DNA of 64,000 nucleotides from Sva-07 sp963752815. GTDB lineage: Bacteria > Actinomycetota > Acidimicrobiia > Acidimicrobiales > Ilumatobacteraceae. Location: NCBI GenBank assembly GCA_963752815.1, contig CAVVZI010000015.1, forward strand, positions 620,001-684,000. Reading direction: 5' to 3'. This document shows positions 1 to 8,561 of this stretch, piece by piece. Position 1 is the stretch's first letter; each line of letters starts with the position of its first letter. The notes below the pieces were generated by a model. The model ran no database searches and had not been told where the DNA came from. It worked only from the letters and a program-made list of their open reading frames with translations. The translations under genes were made by a program, and so were the position numbers.

Positions 1-46
1 ATGCCCGACGCCGCGCCGGGGGCCATCCGCGGCGGCCGACTCGCCC

Positions 47-757
47 GTGGACGTCATGGCCCTGCTCGGTGACGTCCGGGCTCATGCCGATCGACCGTTC
101 GTGGTGCTCAAGTACGCCCAGACACTCGACGGCCGCATCGCCACGGCCACCGGCGACTCCAAGTGGATCAGTGGTGAGCCCGAACGGGTCGTGTCGCACG
201 CTCTGCGCGCCGCGTGCGACGCGGTGATGGTCGGAATCGGCACCGTCGTCAGCGACGATCCGGAACTGACCGTGCGGATGGTCGCGGGTGCCTCGCCGAT
301 GCGGGTCGTGCTCGACAGCGAACTGCGCATCCCGTTCGAGGCGAAGATCCTCGACCCGAAGGCGGCGACCACGGTGTTCACGACCGAGCGGTCCGACCCA
401 CAGCGCCGCGCCGCGCTGCGGGATCGTGGCGTACGTGTCGAGGTCACCGACGAGCTCGACGGTCGGGTGTCGCTCCGAGCTGCACTGGCAACGTTGCGCT
501 CCTCCGGTACCGAGTCGGTGCTCGTGGAAGGCGGCTCGGAACTGATCACGGCGTTCCTCGCGGCCGGCCTCGTCGATCGCATCATCGTCGGCATCGCCCC
601 CGTGGTGATCGGCGCCGGCACCGAGGCGGTGAACGGCCTCGGCACCCAAACGGTGGCGTCCGGCATCCACCTCACCAACCGCACCATGTTGCCTGTCGGC
701 AACGACATCGTCGTGGCCTGGGACGTGGTCTCACCCGACCGCTCGCCGATCGGGTGA
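47..757 (+). CDS. RibD C-terminal-type (dihydrofolate reductase-like) reductase
   Basis: The product resembles the reductase half of RibD, which reduces 5-amino-6-(ribosylamino)uracil phosphate with NADPH in riboflavin synthesis. Visible family signatures are the N-terminal KYAQTLDGRIA segment, the W-I-S-G-E motif near residue 40, DAVMVGIGTV, and a C-terminal VLVEGGSELITAF stretch typical of the nucleotide-binding half. There is no deaminase domain in the 236 residues. A GTG at 47 is the first plausible start, but the frame is open to the window edge, so the gene could begin upstream and even carry a deaminase domain. It abuts the convergent transglutaminase-like gene. Assignment to the fold is firm; riboflavin synthesis rather than a stand-alone pteridine-type reductase is less sure. 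Confidence 0.8.
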   Translation: MDVMALLGDVRAHADRPFVVLKYAQTLDGRIATATGDSKWISGEPERVVSHALRAACDAVMVGIGTVVSDDPELTVRMVAGASPMRVVLDSELRIPFEAKILDPKAATTVFTTERSDPQRRAALRDRGVRVEVTDELDGRVSLRAALATLRSSGTESVLVEGGSELITAFLAAGLVDRIIVGIAPVVIGAGTEAVNGLGTQTVASGIHLTNRTMLPVGNDIVVAWDVVSPDRSPIG

Positions 758-1681
758 TCACCCGACGTCGACGAGGCGAACGACCTTGCGCACCCTCAGT
801 CTCCCTTGGCCCCCACTGCCCGAGTAGGTGCCGCTGGTCGGAGCGACATCGCGGTAATCGCGGCCCGTCGCAGTGGTGATGTAGCGCAGGTCGGTGCGGC
901 GGCGATGGGTCGGGTCGATCGCGACCGTGACATCGCGGGTCGGGTCGAACACCTCGGTCCATGCGTGGCTCGCGCCGTCACCGACCAGGTGGCCCGAGAC
1001 GTAGCGCGAGGAGATGCCCAGACTCGAGCACATCGCGATCATCACGTGGGCCATGTCCTGGCACACGCCGCGTCGCAGCTTCCACGCATCGGCCGCGGTC
1101 GTGCGCACGGAGGTCGCGCCCTGGGCATATTCGAACGAGGAGTTGACGAGGTCCGCGATCGCATCCGCGGTGTCGACCACATCGCGAACCGGGCCGAGCG
1201 AGTGTGCCGCTTCACGGATCTCCGCGTCGGGCTCGGTGAGTGGGGTGGCCGTCGGGGTGACACGGCTCCAATGCGGCGGATTGACCGATGTCCGGTTGCG
1301 GACGAGGACTGCCCTCGTGTGGAATTCGATCGCCTCCTCCACGGCGGGCACGCTGACGTGGACGACGGAGTTGCCGAAACGGTCTTGCCGTCTGCGGATT
1401 CGCTTGCCGTGCGCCCCGACGTCGAAGCGGTGAGTCATTCGGTGTTGATCCCCGTGGCGTTCGCGAGGCATGACCATCAGGCGTTGGCGCAGGTCGCGCA
1501 CCGGCCGGGTGTACTCGTAGGCGATCGTCTGGTGCAGGAGATAGACCGCTCGATCGGCTCTGATCAGGGCGTCGCGGTCGGGAACGCTGGGAAGCGACTC
1601 GAGGAACTCGTCGTGCATGAATTGCTCGACGTCGCGGCGCGCCGCCGACGACCAGTCGATGATCGAGGGGTTGTGTGCCAT
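758..1681 (-). CDS. Transglutaminase-like cysteine peptidase family protein
   Basis: A 307-residue protein with an N-terminal transglutaminase-associated beta domain (start YLLHQTIAYEYTRPV) and a C-terminal transglutaminase core. The catalytic triad is visible: Cys about residue 207 in RRGVCQDMAH, His about 239 in GASHAWTEVF, Asp about 256 in AIDPTH. The longer frame reaches 1753, but ATG at 1681 is preferred because a purine-rich AGAGAGG-like site lies just upstream. Members of this family act as proteases or amidases on unknown substrates, often encoded with alpha-E and circularly permuted ATP-grasp proteins; those partners are not seen here. It is convergent with, and abuts, the RibD-like gene. 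Confidence 0.85.
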   Translation of the reverse strand: MAHNPSIIDWSSAARRDVEQFMHDEFLESLPSVPDRDALIRADRAVYLLHQTIAYEYTRPVRDLRQRLMVMPRERHGDQHRMTHRFDVGAHGKRIRRRQDRFGNSVVHVSVPAVEEAIEFHTRAVLVRNRTSVNPPHWSRVTPTATPLTEPDAEIREAAHSLGPVRDVVDTADAIADLVNSSFEYAQGATSVRTTAADAWKLRRGVCQDMAHVMIAMCSSLGISSRYVSGHLVGDGASHAWTEVFDPTRDVTVAIDPTHRRRTDLRYITTATGRDYRDVAPTSGTYSGSGGQGRLRVRKVVRLVDVG

Positions 1682-1800
1682 GTCGGACCACCTCTCTGGT
1701 CGGTCACCCGACCTCAGCGTGTCCTCAGGACAGTGCCACAACCGTGTACCCAAACGGTGACATACGAGTGAACAGCTCGTGCACGGTGGCCGTGCTCGAA

Positions 1801-2973
1801 TCAGTGTTGGAGGCGCAGGGTGAGGTTCTCGCCGGACTGCGGATCGAAGATCAGCAGCCGCCGCGGGTCGAGAAAGAGTGTCGCGTCCTCGTCGTCGTGG
1901 ATGCTGCTCATCGTTTCGAGCCGGACCACGAGCTGGCTGCGCATGCGCTCACTGTCGAGCTCGCGCTCGAGTTCCACGAGGCCCGCCACCATGCTCTCCG
2001 GTGCGTCGTAGGGGATGTACGCGTACTGCTCGTTGCCGAGCCATTCGATCACGTCGACGTGCACGACGAACTCGACACCGTGCTCCTTCTGCGAGTCGTC
2101 CACGAGCGCCGCGTCCTCGAACGCCTCGGGGCGGATGCCGAGCGTGACGTGGTCGTGGCCTTCGACCAGGGCGGCCATCTCGTCGGGCAGGGCGACCGTC
2201 ACGAACGGCAGCGTCAGCTTGTTGCCCTCGACACCCGCCGGCACGAAGTTCATCGGGGGCGAGCCGATGAACCCGGCGACGAACATGTTCACCGGTCGTT
2301 CGTAGAGCTCACGCGGTGTGGCGACCTGCTGGATCACGCCCCTTCGCATCACGGCCACACGGTCGCCGAGCGTCATCGCCTCGGTCTGGTCGTGCGTCAC
2401 GTACACCGTCGTCGTTCCCATTCGGCGGTGCATGCGCAGGATCTCGGTCCGCATCTGACCGCGCAGCTTGGCGTCGAGGTTCGACAGCGGCTCGTCGAAG
2501 AGGAACGCGTCGGCCTCGCGAACGATCGCCCGCCCCATCGCGACCCGTTGGCGCTGACCGCCGGAGAGATTGGCGGGTTTGCGATCGAGGTGCTCGCCGA
2601 GCTCGAGGGTGTCGGCTGCATCTTGGACTTTGCGGGTGATCTCCTCCTCGCTCACGCCACCGCGGAGGCGGAGCGGGAAGGCGATGTTCTCGAACACCGT
2701 GAGATGCGGGTAGAGCGCATAGTTCTGGAAGACCATCGCCAGATTGCGGTTGCGCGGCGCCTTGTCGTTGACACGCTCGCCGCCGATCAGCACGTCGCCC
2801 GAGGTGATGTCCTCGAGGCCGACGATCATGCGCAGCAGCGTCGACTTTCCACACCCCGACGGGCCGACGAGGATCATGAACTCCCCGTCGGCGATGTCGA
2901 GGCTCACGTCGTTGACGGCCTTGAAGCCGTCGCCGTACTCCTTGCTGACGTTGTTGATGTTGATCTCGGCCAC
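1801..2973 (-). CDS. Sugar ABC transporter ATP-binding protein (MalK/UgpC type)
   Basis: ATPase subunit of a carbohydrate importer acting on the cytoplasmic face of the membrane. Walker A GPSGCGKST is at residues 37-45, Q-loop FQNYALYPH about 82-90, signature LSGGQ at 136-140, Walker B FLFDE about 157-161 and the switch His at about 194 in THDQTEAM. The roughly 150-residue C-terminal extension is the OB-fold regulatory domain of the MalK/UgpC group; total length 390 is normal. It is the last gene of a leftward operon (binding protein, two permeases, ATPase), 18 bp after the second permease. The substrate cannot be read from the sequence; sn-glycerol-3-phosphate, maltose-type and other sugars are all possible. 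Confidence 0.93.
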   Translation of the reverse strand: MAEININNVSKEYGDGFKAVNDVSLDIADGEFMILVGPSGCGKSTLLRMIVGLEDITSGDVLIGGERVNDKAPRNRNLAMVFQNYALYPHLTVFENIAFPLRLRGGVSEEEITRKVQDAADTLELGEHLDRKPANLSGGQRQRVAMGRAIVREADAFLFDEPLSNLDAKLRGQMRTEILRMHRRMGTTTVYVTHDQTEAMTLGDRVAVMRRGVIQQVATPRELYERPVNMFVAGFIGSPPMNFVPAGVEGNKLTLPFVTVALPDEMAALVEGHDHVTLGIRPEAFEDAALVDDSQKEHGVEFVVHVDVIEWLGNEQYAYIPYDAPESMVAGLVELERELDSERMRSQLVVRLETMSSIHDDEDATLFLDPRRLLIFDPQSGENLTLRLQH

Positions 2974-2991
2974 GGCCGCCTTTCCCTTCGA

Positions 2992-3828
2992 TCAGCCCTT
3001 GACGGCACCGGATGTGAGGCCGGCGACGATGCGCCGCTGGAACAGCAACACGATGATCACGACCGGGATCGTGACCACGACCGAGGCCGCCATGATCGCC
3101 GTGATCGGCGACTGGAACTGCGACTGCCCGGTGAAGAAGGTGAGTGCCGCCGGCACGGTGCGCGCCTTGTCGGTCGAGGTGAGCGACGTGGCGAGCAGGA
3201 ATTCGTTCCAGCAGAAGAAGAAGGTGAGGATCGCCGTCGTGAACACGCCCGGCGCGGCCATCGGCACGATCACCTTCCGGAACGCCTGCCACTGTGTCGC
3301 CCCGTCGACCTGCGCGGCCTGCTCCATCTCCCACGGGATCTGGCGGAAGAACGCCGACATCGTCCAGATCGACAGGGGCAGGGCGAACGTGAGGTACGGG
3401 ATGATGAGACCGATCCAGGTGTCGTAGATCCCCAACCTGCGCCACATGTCGAACAGGGGACCGACGAGTGCCGCCTGCGGGAACATGGCGATCGCCAACG
3501 CCATCGACAGCAGCACCTTCTTGAGCGGGAAGTCGAGCCTGGCGATCGCGTACGCGGCGAACATGGCGACGACGACCGACAACGTCGTGGCGATGATCGA
3601 GATGCCGAACGAGTTCCGCAGCGCCGACGTGAACAGCTCGTCACTGAAGACCGAGTCGTAGTTCGCCCACGACCAGTCCTTCGGGAGGAACGTCGGCGTC
3701 GAACTGCGGAACGTGTTGGGATCCTTGAACGACAGCGACACCATCCACGCGAGTGGGAACGCCGCCCACACGAGGATCAGGAGTCCCCACACGGTCCACC
3801 ACGAGCTGGTCTTGCGGTTGGCAGCCAT
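2992..3828 (-). CDS. Carbohydrate ABC transporter permease (MalG type)
   Basis: Inner-membrane permease of 278 residues with six predicted hydrophobic segments and the cytoplasmic EAA loop MEQAAQVDGATQWQAFRKV, which contacts the ATPase. The N-terminal TM segment (WTVWGLLILVWAAFPLAW) and the sequence LSFKDPNTFR are typical of MalG/UgpE-type proteins. Its ATG overlaps the stop of the preceding permease (ATGA at 3828), so translation is probably coupled. The gene is intact even though the two genes upstream in the operon carry frameshifts. Confidence 0.92.
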   Translation of the reverse strand: MAANRKTSSWWTVWGLLILVWAAFPLAWMVSLSFKDPNTFRSSTPTFLPKDWSWANYDSVFSDELFTSALRNSFGISIIATTLSVVVAMFAAYAIARLDFPLKKVLLSMALAIAMFPQAALVGPLFDMWRRLGIYDTWIGLIIPYLTFALPLSIWTMSAFFRQIPWEMEQAAQVDGATQWQAFRKVIVPMAAPGVFTTAILTFFFCWNEFLLATSLTSTDKARTVPAALTFFTGQSQFQSPITAIMAASVVVTIPVVIIVLLFQRRIVAGLTSGAVKG

Positions 3829-4710
3829 CAGCCGTCACCCCGCACTTGCGACAGATCGGTTTTGAAGCCCTTGATGAAGATGAATGCGATCACGACCACG
3901 GTGAAGAACAACAGCACCGACACGGCCGACCCCGCCCCGAGGTTCACGAGCGTCACGTTCTGGCGATAGGCGAGGAACGACAGCGTCTCGGTGTTGTTCG
4001 CCCCGTTCGTCATGACGAACGGGTTGTCGAAGATGCGCCACGCGTCGAGCGTGCGGAACAGCAGGGCGACCATGATCGCCGCCTTCATGTTCGGCAGCGT
4101 CACCTTGTAGACCCGCTGCCACGCCGACGCCCCGTCGACCTCGGCCGCCTCCTGCAACTCCATCGGCACCTGCACGAGCCCGGCCAGCAACAGCAGGGAG
4201 ATGAACGGCGTCGTCTTCCAGATCTCCGACATGATGATGACGAACATCGACGACCAGCGACCGCCGAACCAGTTGTAGTCCTCCATCCCGAGCCACTGGT
4301 TGACGAAGCCGGAGTCGAGCTGGAAGGCGTACCGCCAGATGTAGGCCGACACGACGGTGATGATGCCGTACGGGCACCAGGATCCCCGTCCGCACGAGCG
4401 ACCTGCCTTGGATGACGCGGTACATCACCCACGCGAAGCAGAACCCGAGCACGAGTTCGACCACGACGCTGACGATCGTGATCACCGACGTCGTCACGAA
4501 GTCGTTCCACCAGATCGGATCGGTCAGCACGGTGACGTAGTTGGCGAGCCCGACGAACTTCTTCCCCTCCGGGTCGGTGAGTCGATAGCGGTAGAGCGAC
4601 AACACGACCGCGTAGATCAGCGGATAGGCGGTGACGACGATCATCACGATGAACGCCGGAGCCGACAGGCTGAGGCCGAGGCGTCGCTCGTGACGCGATC
4701 GCTCCGTCAT
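3828..4710 (-). pseudogene. Carbohydrate ABC transporter permease (MalF type), frameshifted
   Basis: The N-terminal half (from ATG 4710) reads as a permease with the first TM segments, then loses homology after RTGILVP. The remaining permease, beginning GIITVVSAYIWRYAF and containing the EAA loop MELQEAAEVDGASAWQRV, continues in another frame to the stop at 3828. Removing one base near 4371 restores a continuous product, so the break is a single-base insertion. A second start, ATG 4777, has a better ribosome-binding site (AGGA 5 nt upstream), and reading from it would need one further inserted base near 4756 to be removed. The gene is otherwise full length, so assembly error and recent inactivation are both possible. 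Confidence 0.85.
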
Positions 4711-4813
4711 CGTCGGCTTCTTGCGGCCCTCTCGATCGTGTGGCGAGGCAGCCTCCGGGCGGGTCGACGGTGGTCATGGCGTTCCTGGCTGGTGCGTCGG
4801 TTTCGTCGGTCGG

Positions 4814-6156
4814 TCACAGCAGGCGCTCCCCCTGGAGCACCTGCTCCATGTAGACGTCGGTTTCCTCGGGTGTTCCCGGTTCGTCGACGCTCTCCGACGG
4901 GTGCCAGGTGCGTTGCACCGACACCGAGACGTCGCCGTAGTACGGGGTGACGGGCCGCGCCCCGGCGCCGTTGATCGAATCGCGGATCAGGTCGGCCATC
5001 GGGAAGGCCTCGCGGACCTTCGGGTCGTCGTATGCGGCGGAGCGGGCGGCCGGATTGCCCGACTTGATCATGTACTCGATGTTGCTCTCGAGTGACGTGA
5101 TGCACTTCGCCGCCGCCAGGGCCTCGTCCGGATGCTTGGTGAAGGCACCCATCCCGAGGTTGATGCCGCCGAGCGGCGGGAGGCTCGGCGTGCCGGTCTC
5201 CACCGCCGGGTAGCGCGCCCAGCCGATGTCGTCGACGACCGACTGGTCGAGGGAGCCATCCGCCACCGCCTCCTGGGCGGCGGCGTACACGTACGGCCAG
5301 TTGACCATGAACGAGCCGTCGTCGCCCTGGAACACCGAGCGGGACTCCTCCTCGCCGGCCGTCGTCATGTCGGCGGGGGCGGCCGACGAGCGGGCGAGCT
5401 CACCGACGATGTCGGCGGCGAGGTTCCCGGCATGCGACGCGACCGTCGGTGTGGCGTCGGCGCCGAGTTCGGGATGCTCGATGATCTGCCCGCCGGCCGA
5501 GCGAATCAGGGCGTTGATCCACACCATGTAGCCCTCGTACCGGCGACCCTGGACACCGATCCGCTTGCCCTCCGTCTCCGCCGCCTCGATCATCTCCTGC
5601 CATGTGAAGTCGGGTGAGGTCGGGTCGACGCCGGCGGCCTCTGCGACCGACTTGCGGTACCACAGCAGCTGCGTGTTGGCCCAGAAGACCGGAGCGACCA
5701 GTTGACCGTCCCAGGTGGCGTTTCGAGCGGTGCCTCGAGCACCCCGTCGTTGAACAACTCGACGTCGGCCGGGTCGGTGACCGGGAGGAGGTATCCGGCA
5801 TTGGCGAACTCGGCGACGAAGGGTGGGTCGAGACTCATCAGGTCGATCGAGGGATCATCGGCGGCGAGCCGGCGGACGAGCTGTTCGCGCTGCTGGTCGG
5901 CTTCGTTGGGCAGGATCTGCGTCTCGATCTTGAAGGCGCCGTCCGAGGCGTCACCGCACTTCTTGGCCAACTCGGCCTGGCCGCCGTTGTCGGGGTTGAT
6001 GTACCACGTCAACGTCGGTGTGCCACTTGCATCGTCGTCGTCCCCGCACGCCGACACGGCCACCGGCGTCAGGATGGCGAGCGCGAGCAGCGCACGCCGT
6101 GTCCGGCTCGCGGTGGTGCGCTTGGTCTCCGATCGACGCGTTGCGGTTCGTGTCAT
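4814..6156 (-). pseudogene. Sugar ABC transporter substrate-binding lipoprotein, frameshifted
   Basis: Solute-binding protein of the importer. From ATG 6156 (preceded by a G-rich Shine-Dalgarno) there is a lipoprotein signal, RRALLALAILTPVAVSAC, with a Cys acylation site, then a periplasmic-type domain beginning TLTWYINPDN. After LEAPLE near 5720 the frame is lost; the rest (TWDGQLVAPVFWANTQLLWY and on to the stop at 4814) reads in another frame. Restoring one missing base near 5719 joins the two parts into about 447 residues, the usual family length. It heads the operon and is divergent from the SulP gene. Both this gene and the neighbouring MalF-type permease are broken. Confidence 0.85.
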
Positions 6157-6284
6157 CTCACACCCCCCGTTCGAACTCGGTCCCCTCGCCGGAGCCCGCG
6201 GGCTCCGTCGATTCGACACTAGCCCAGTCAGATTCGCCGTCGATCGATCGAACGACGGGCGTCGGACCCGGCCGCACATCCCAC

Positions 6285-6290
6285 TACGGT
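6285..6290 (+). promoter_or_regulatory. Predicted -10 element (TACGGT) of a leaderless promoter for the SulP gene
   Basis: TACGGT fits the TANNNT consensus and lies 6 nt before GTG 6297, so transcription would begin at or next to the start codon. No Shine-Dalgarno is present. This supports GTG 6297 over the longer open frame that starts at 6018. Confidence 0.5.
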
Positions 6291-6296
6291 TCGGAC

Positions 6297-8030
6297 GTGG
6301 TCGAGTCCCATGCCGCCGACTCGCCAGGCCAGACGACCACCGCCTGGAGGGTGCGGCTCGACCGCTGCGCTCCGGGTCTCTCTCGCCTTCGCGGTTATGA
6401 GCGCGGGTGGCTGCGGGGCGACCTGGTCGGCGGGCTGACCGTTGGCGCGTTGTTGATCACGCAGTGCATGGCGTACGCACCGATCGCCGGTCTGCCTCCC
6501 AGCGCCGCGTTCCAGGCGGTGCTCATCGGCATCCCGCTGTACGCGCTCTTCGGGACGTCGCGCCATCTCGCGATCGGACCCGATCCGGGTACCGCTCTGC
6601 TCGCCGCTGCCGGCCTGGCGACCGTCGCGCGTGTCGGCACCGACGACTACGTGACCGCAGGTGCCGCCCTGGCGGCGATGGTCGGGGTGATGTTGCTCGT
6701 CGCCTCGGCGATGCGCCTCGGATTCGTGGCCGACCTGCTGTCGCGGCCGGCGCTGACCGGGTACCTCGCCGGACTGGGCATCACGCTGTTCGTGAGCCAG
6801 CTCGGCAAGCTCACGGGTGTGACGCTGTCGAGCGACCATGTCATCGGCCGCGTCGCCGATTTCATCGGCGAACTCGACAACATCCATGGCGCGTCAGCGG
6901 CGATGGGTGTCGGCACGTTCGTGTTGATCCTCGTGCTCAAGCGGACCACTCCGCGTGTGCCCGCTGCGCTCGCCGGCGTCGTCCTGGCGTTGGTGGTGAC
7001 GTGGCTGTTCGGCTTGGACGAGCACGGAATCGGGGTGGTCGGTCAGATCGACGCCGGTGTCCCGTGGCCGGCATGGCCGGATCTTCCAGCCGACGACTGG
7101 CTGGCATTGGTCGGCACTGCGGCGGCGGTCGCGCTGGTCGGATATGCCGACAGCATCCTGACCGCTCGCGGTGTCGCCGATCAGCACGGATACCGGCTCG
7201 ACGCCAATCGCGAACTGAGCGGGCTCGGCATTGCCAACGCCGCTGCCGGATTGTGCCAGGGGATGCCACTCGCGTCGACGGGGTCGGGCACCGCGGCGAT
7301 GTCGTCATCGGGCGCCAACTCGTCGATGGGCGGGATCATCGCTGCTGGATTCGTCGGCGTCGGACTGGTGGCGTTCCCAGGAGTCTTGGAGCAGATCCCC
7401 CAGCCGGCGCTCGCCGCCGTCGTGGCCGCGGCGGCGATCAGCCTGCTCGACATGGACGAGTTCCGGGATCTCTGGAAAGTGAGCCGGATCGAACTTGCGA
7501 TCGCGGTGCTGACCGCCTCGAGCGTGGTGTTGTTCGACGTGCTGATCGGCATCGTCTTCAGCGTGGTCCTCAGCTTGGCGATCGCCGTCTACCGCATCGC
7601 CCGTCCGCACGACGCGGTACTGGGTGATGCCGCCGAGCTCGACGGTTGGGTGTCGGTCGACGCCTATCCGCAGGCCGTCGTCGAACCAGGCCTGTTGGTG
7701 TACCGCTTCGACGCGCCCCTCTTCTTCACCAACGCCGATCGATACTGCGACCGCGTCGTCCAGGCGCTTCGGAACCAGCCGGGCATCGAACGGTGGGTCG
7801 TGCTCGACATGGAAGGTGTCGGGTCGATCGACAGCACCGCGGTCGCGTCGCTGCGCAGGCTCGTCGTCGACGTCGGGCGGGAAGGAGTCGAGGTCATCGC
7901 CGTCGCCCGCGCCAACCCCCGCGCGCTCGACATACTCGGCCGTGGCGACCTCCTGGAGCCCGACGGGCCGTTCGTCGTCTACGCCACCATCAGCGCCGCG
8001 GTACGAGCGTTCCGAGCAAGCAATCCATAG
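6297..8030 (+). CDS. SulP/SLC26 family anion transporter with STAS domain
   Basis: Integral membrane transporter of 577 residues. The N-terminal region has the SulP signature around GDLVGGLTVGALLITQCMAY and multiple hydrophobic segments (about residues 35-430). The C-terminal 120 residues form a STAS domain, with LVYRFDAPLFFTNADRY and WVVLDMEGVGSIDSTA, the position corresponding to the anti-sigma-antagonist phosphorylation loop. Substrates in the family are sulfate, bicarbonate or other anions; none can be assigned here. The frame is open from 6018, but the upstream extension is arginine-rich and overlaps the divergent lipoprotein signal region, so GTG 6297 is chosen. Confidence 0.9.
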   Translation: MVESHAADSPGQTTTAWRVRLDRCAPGLSRLRGYERGWLRGDLVGGLTVGALLITQCMAYAPIAGLPPSAAFQAVLIGIPLYALFGTSRHLAIGPDPGTALLAAAGLATVARVGTDDYVTAGAALAAMVGVMLLVASAMRLGFVADLLSRPALTGYLAGLGITLFVSQLGKLTGVTLSSDHVIGRVADFIGELDNIHGASAAMGVGTFVLILVLKRTTPRVPAALAGVVLALVVTWLFGLDEHGIGVVGQIDAGVPWPAWPDLPADDWLALVGTAAAVALVGYADSILTARGVADQHGYRLDANRELSGLGIANAAAGLCQGMPLASTGSGTAAMSSSGANSSMGGIIAAGFVGVGLVAFPGVLEQIPQPALAAVVAAAAISLLDMDEFRDLWKVSRIELAIAVLTASSVVLFDVLIGIVFSVVLSLAIAVYRIARPHDAVLGDAAELDGWVSVDAYPQAVVEPGLLVYRFDAPLFFTNADRYCDRVVQALRNQPGIERWVVLDMEGVGSIDSTAVASLRRLVVDVGREGVEVIAVARANPRALDILGRGDLLEPDGPFVVYATISAAVRAFRASNP

Positions 8031-8052
8031 GTTCTCGCGTCACCACGGGCCC

Positions 8053-8532
8053 TCAGGTGTCGGGTCGTCCGTGCCGGGCGAGTGCGGCGTTGCTCCAGGC
8101 CGGGTCGCCGGTGAGTTCACGGCCGAACCAATCGGGAGGGTCGAACGATGCTGCGACGTCCTCGGAAGCGAACTCGACCTCGGCGACGCACAGCCCGTCG
8201 AGCGTTCCGGCATAGATGTCGACTTCGGCCACGAGATCCGGCGTGTCGTCATCGAGCACGACTCGGTGGCGTGTCTTCTCGATTCGGCGGCCAGCGGTGT
8301 GTGGCCAGAGTGCCTCGGCCTGCGCGGCGGAGATCGCGACCTCGACCTCGGTGCGCGACAGCCCGGAGCCTGCTTTGACCGTGAGGTTGGATGCGTCGTC
8401 GGTGATCCGCACCCGCACCTCGACGGAATCCTCCTCGGCGATGTAGCCCTGCCTGATCTGCGTTCCGGGGCCGAGCCGGTCGTCGCTCGGTCGTCCGGGC
8501 AGGATGAACTTGCGTTCGATCTCGATCGTCAC
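8053..8532 (-). CDS. CYTH domain protein (class IV cyclase / triphosphatase fold)
   Basis: A 159-residue stand-alone CYTH protein. The diagnostic ExExK motif is at residues 4-8 (EIERK), and further charged tunnel residues are visible (VRVRITDD, LTVKAGSG, EVEVAIS, EVDIYAG, VAEVEF). Family members hydrolyse tripolyphosphate or thiamine triphosphate or make cAMP; inorganic triphosphatase activity is the commonest for short bacterial forms. It is divergent, 29 bp away, from a CYTH/CHAD gene followed by a ParA gene, which suggests a role in polyphosphate metabolism. No clear Shine-Dalgarno precedes the GTG start. Confidence 0.85.
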   Translation of the reverse strand: MTIEIERKFILPGRPSDDRLGPGTQIRQGYIAEEDSVEVRVRITDDASNLTVKAGSGLSRTEVEVAISAAQAEALWPHTAGRRIEKTRHRVVLDDDTPDLVAEVDIYAGTLDGLCVAEVEFASEDVAASFDPPDWFGRELTGDPAWSNAALARHGRPDT

Positions 8533-8561
8533 GTCATCAGTTTGCTCCGAGCGCTACCTTC

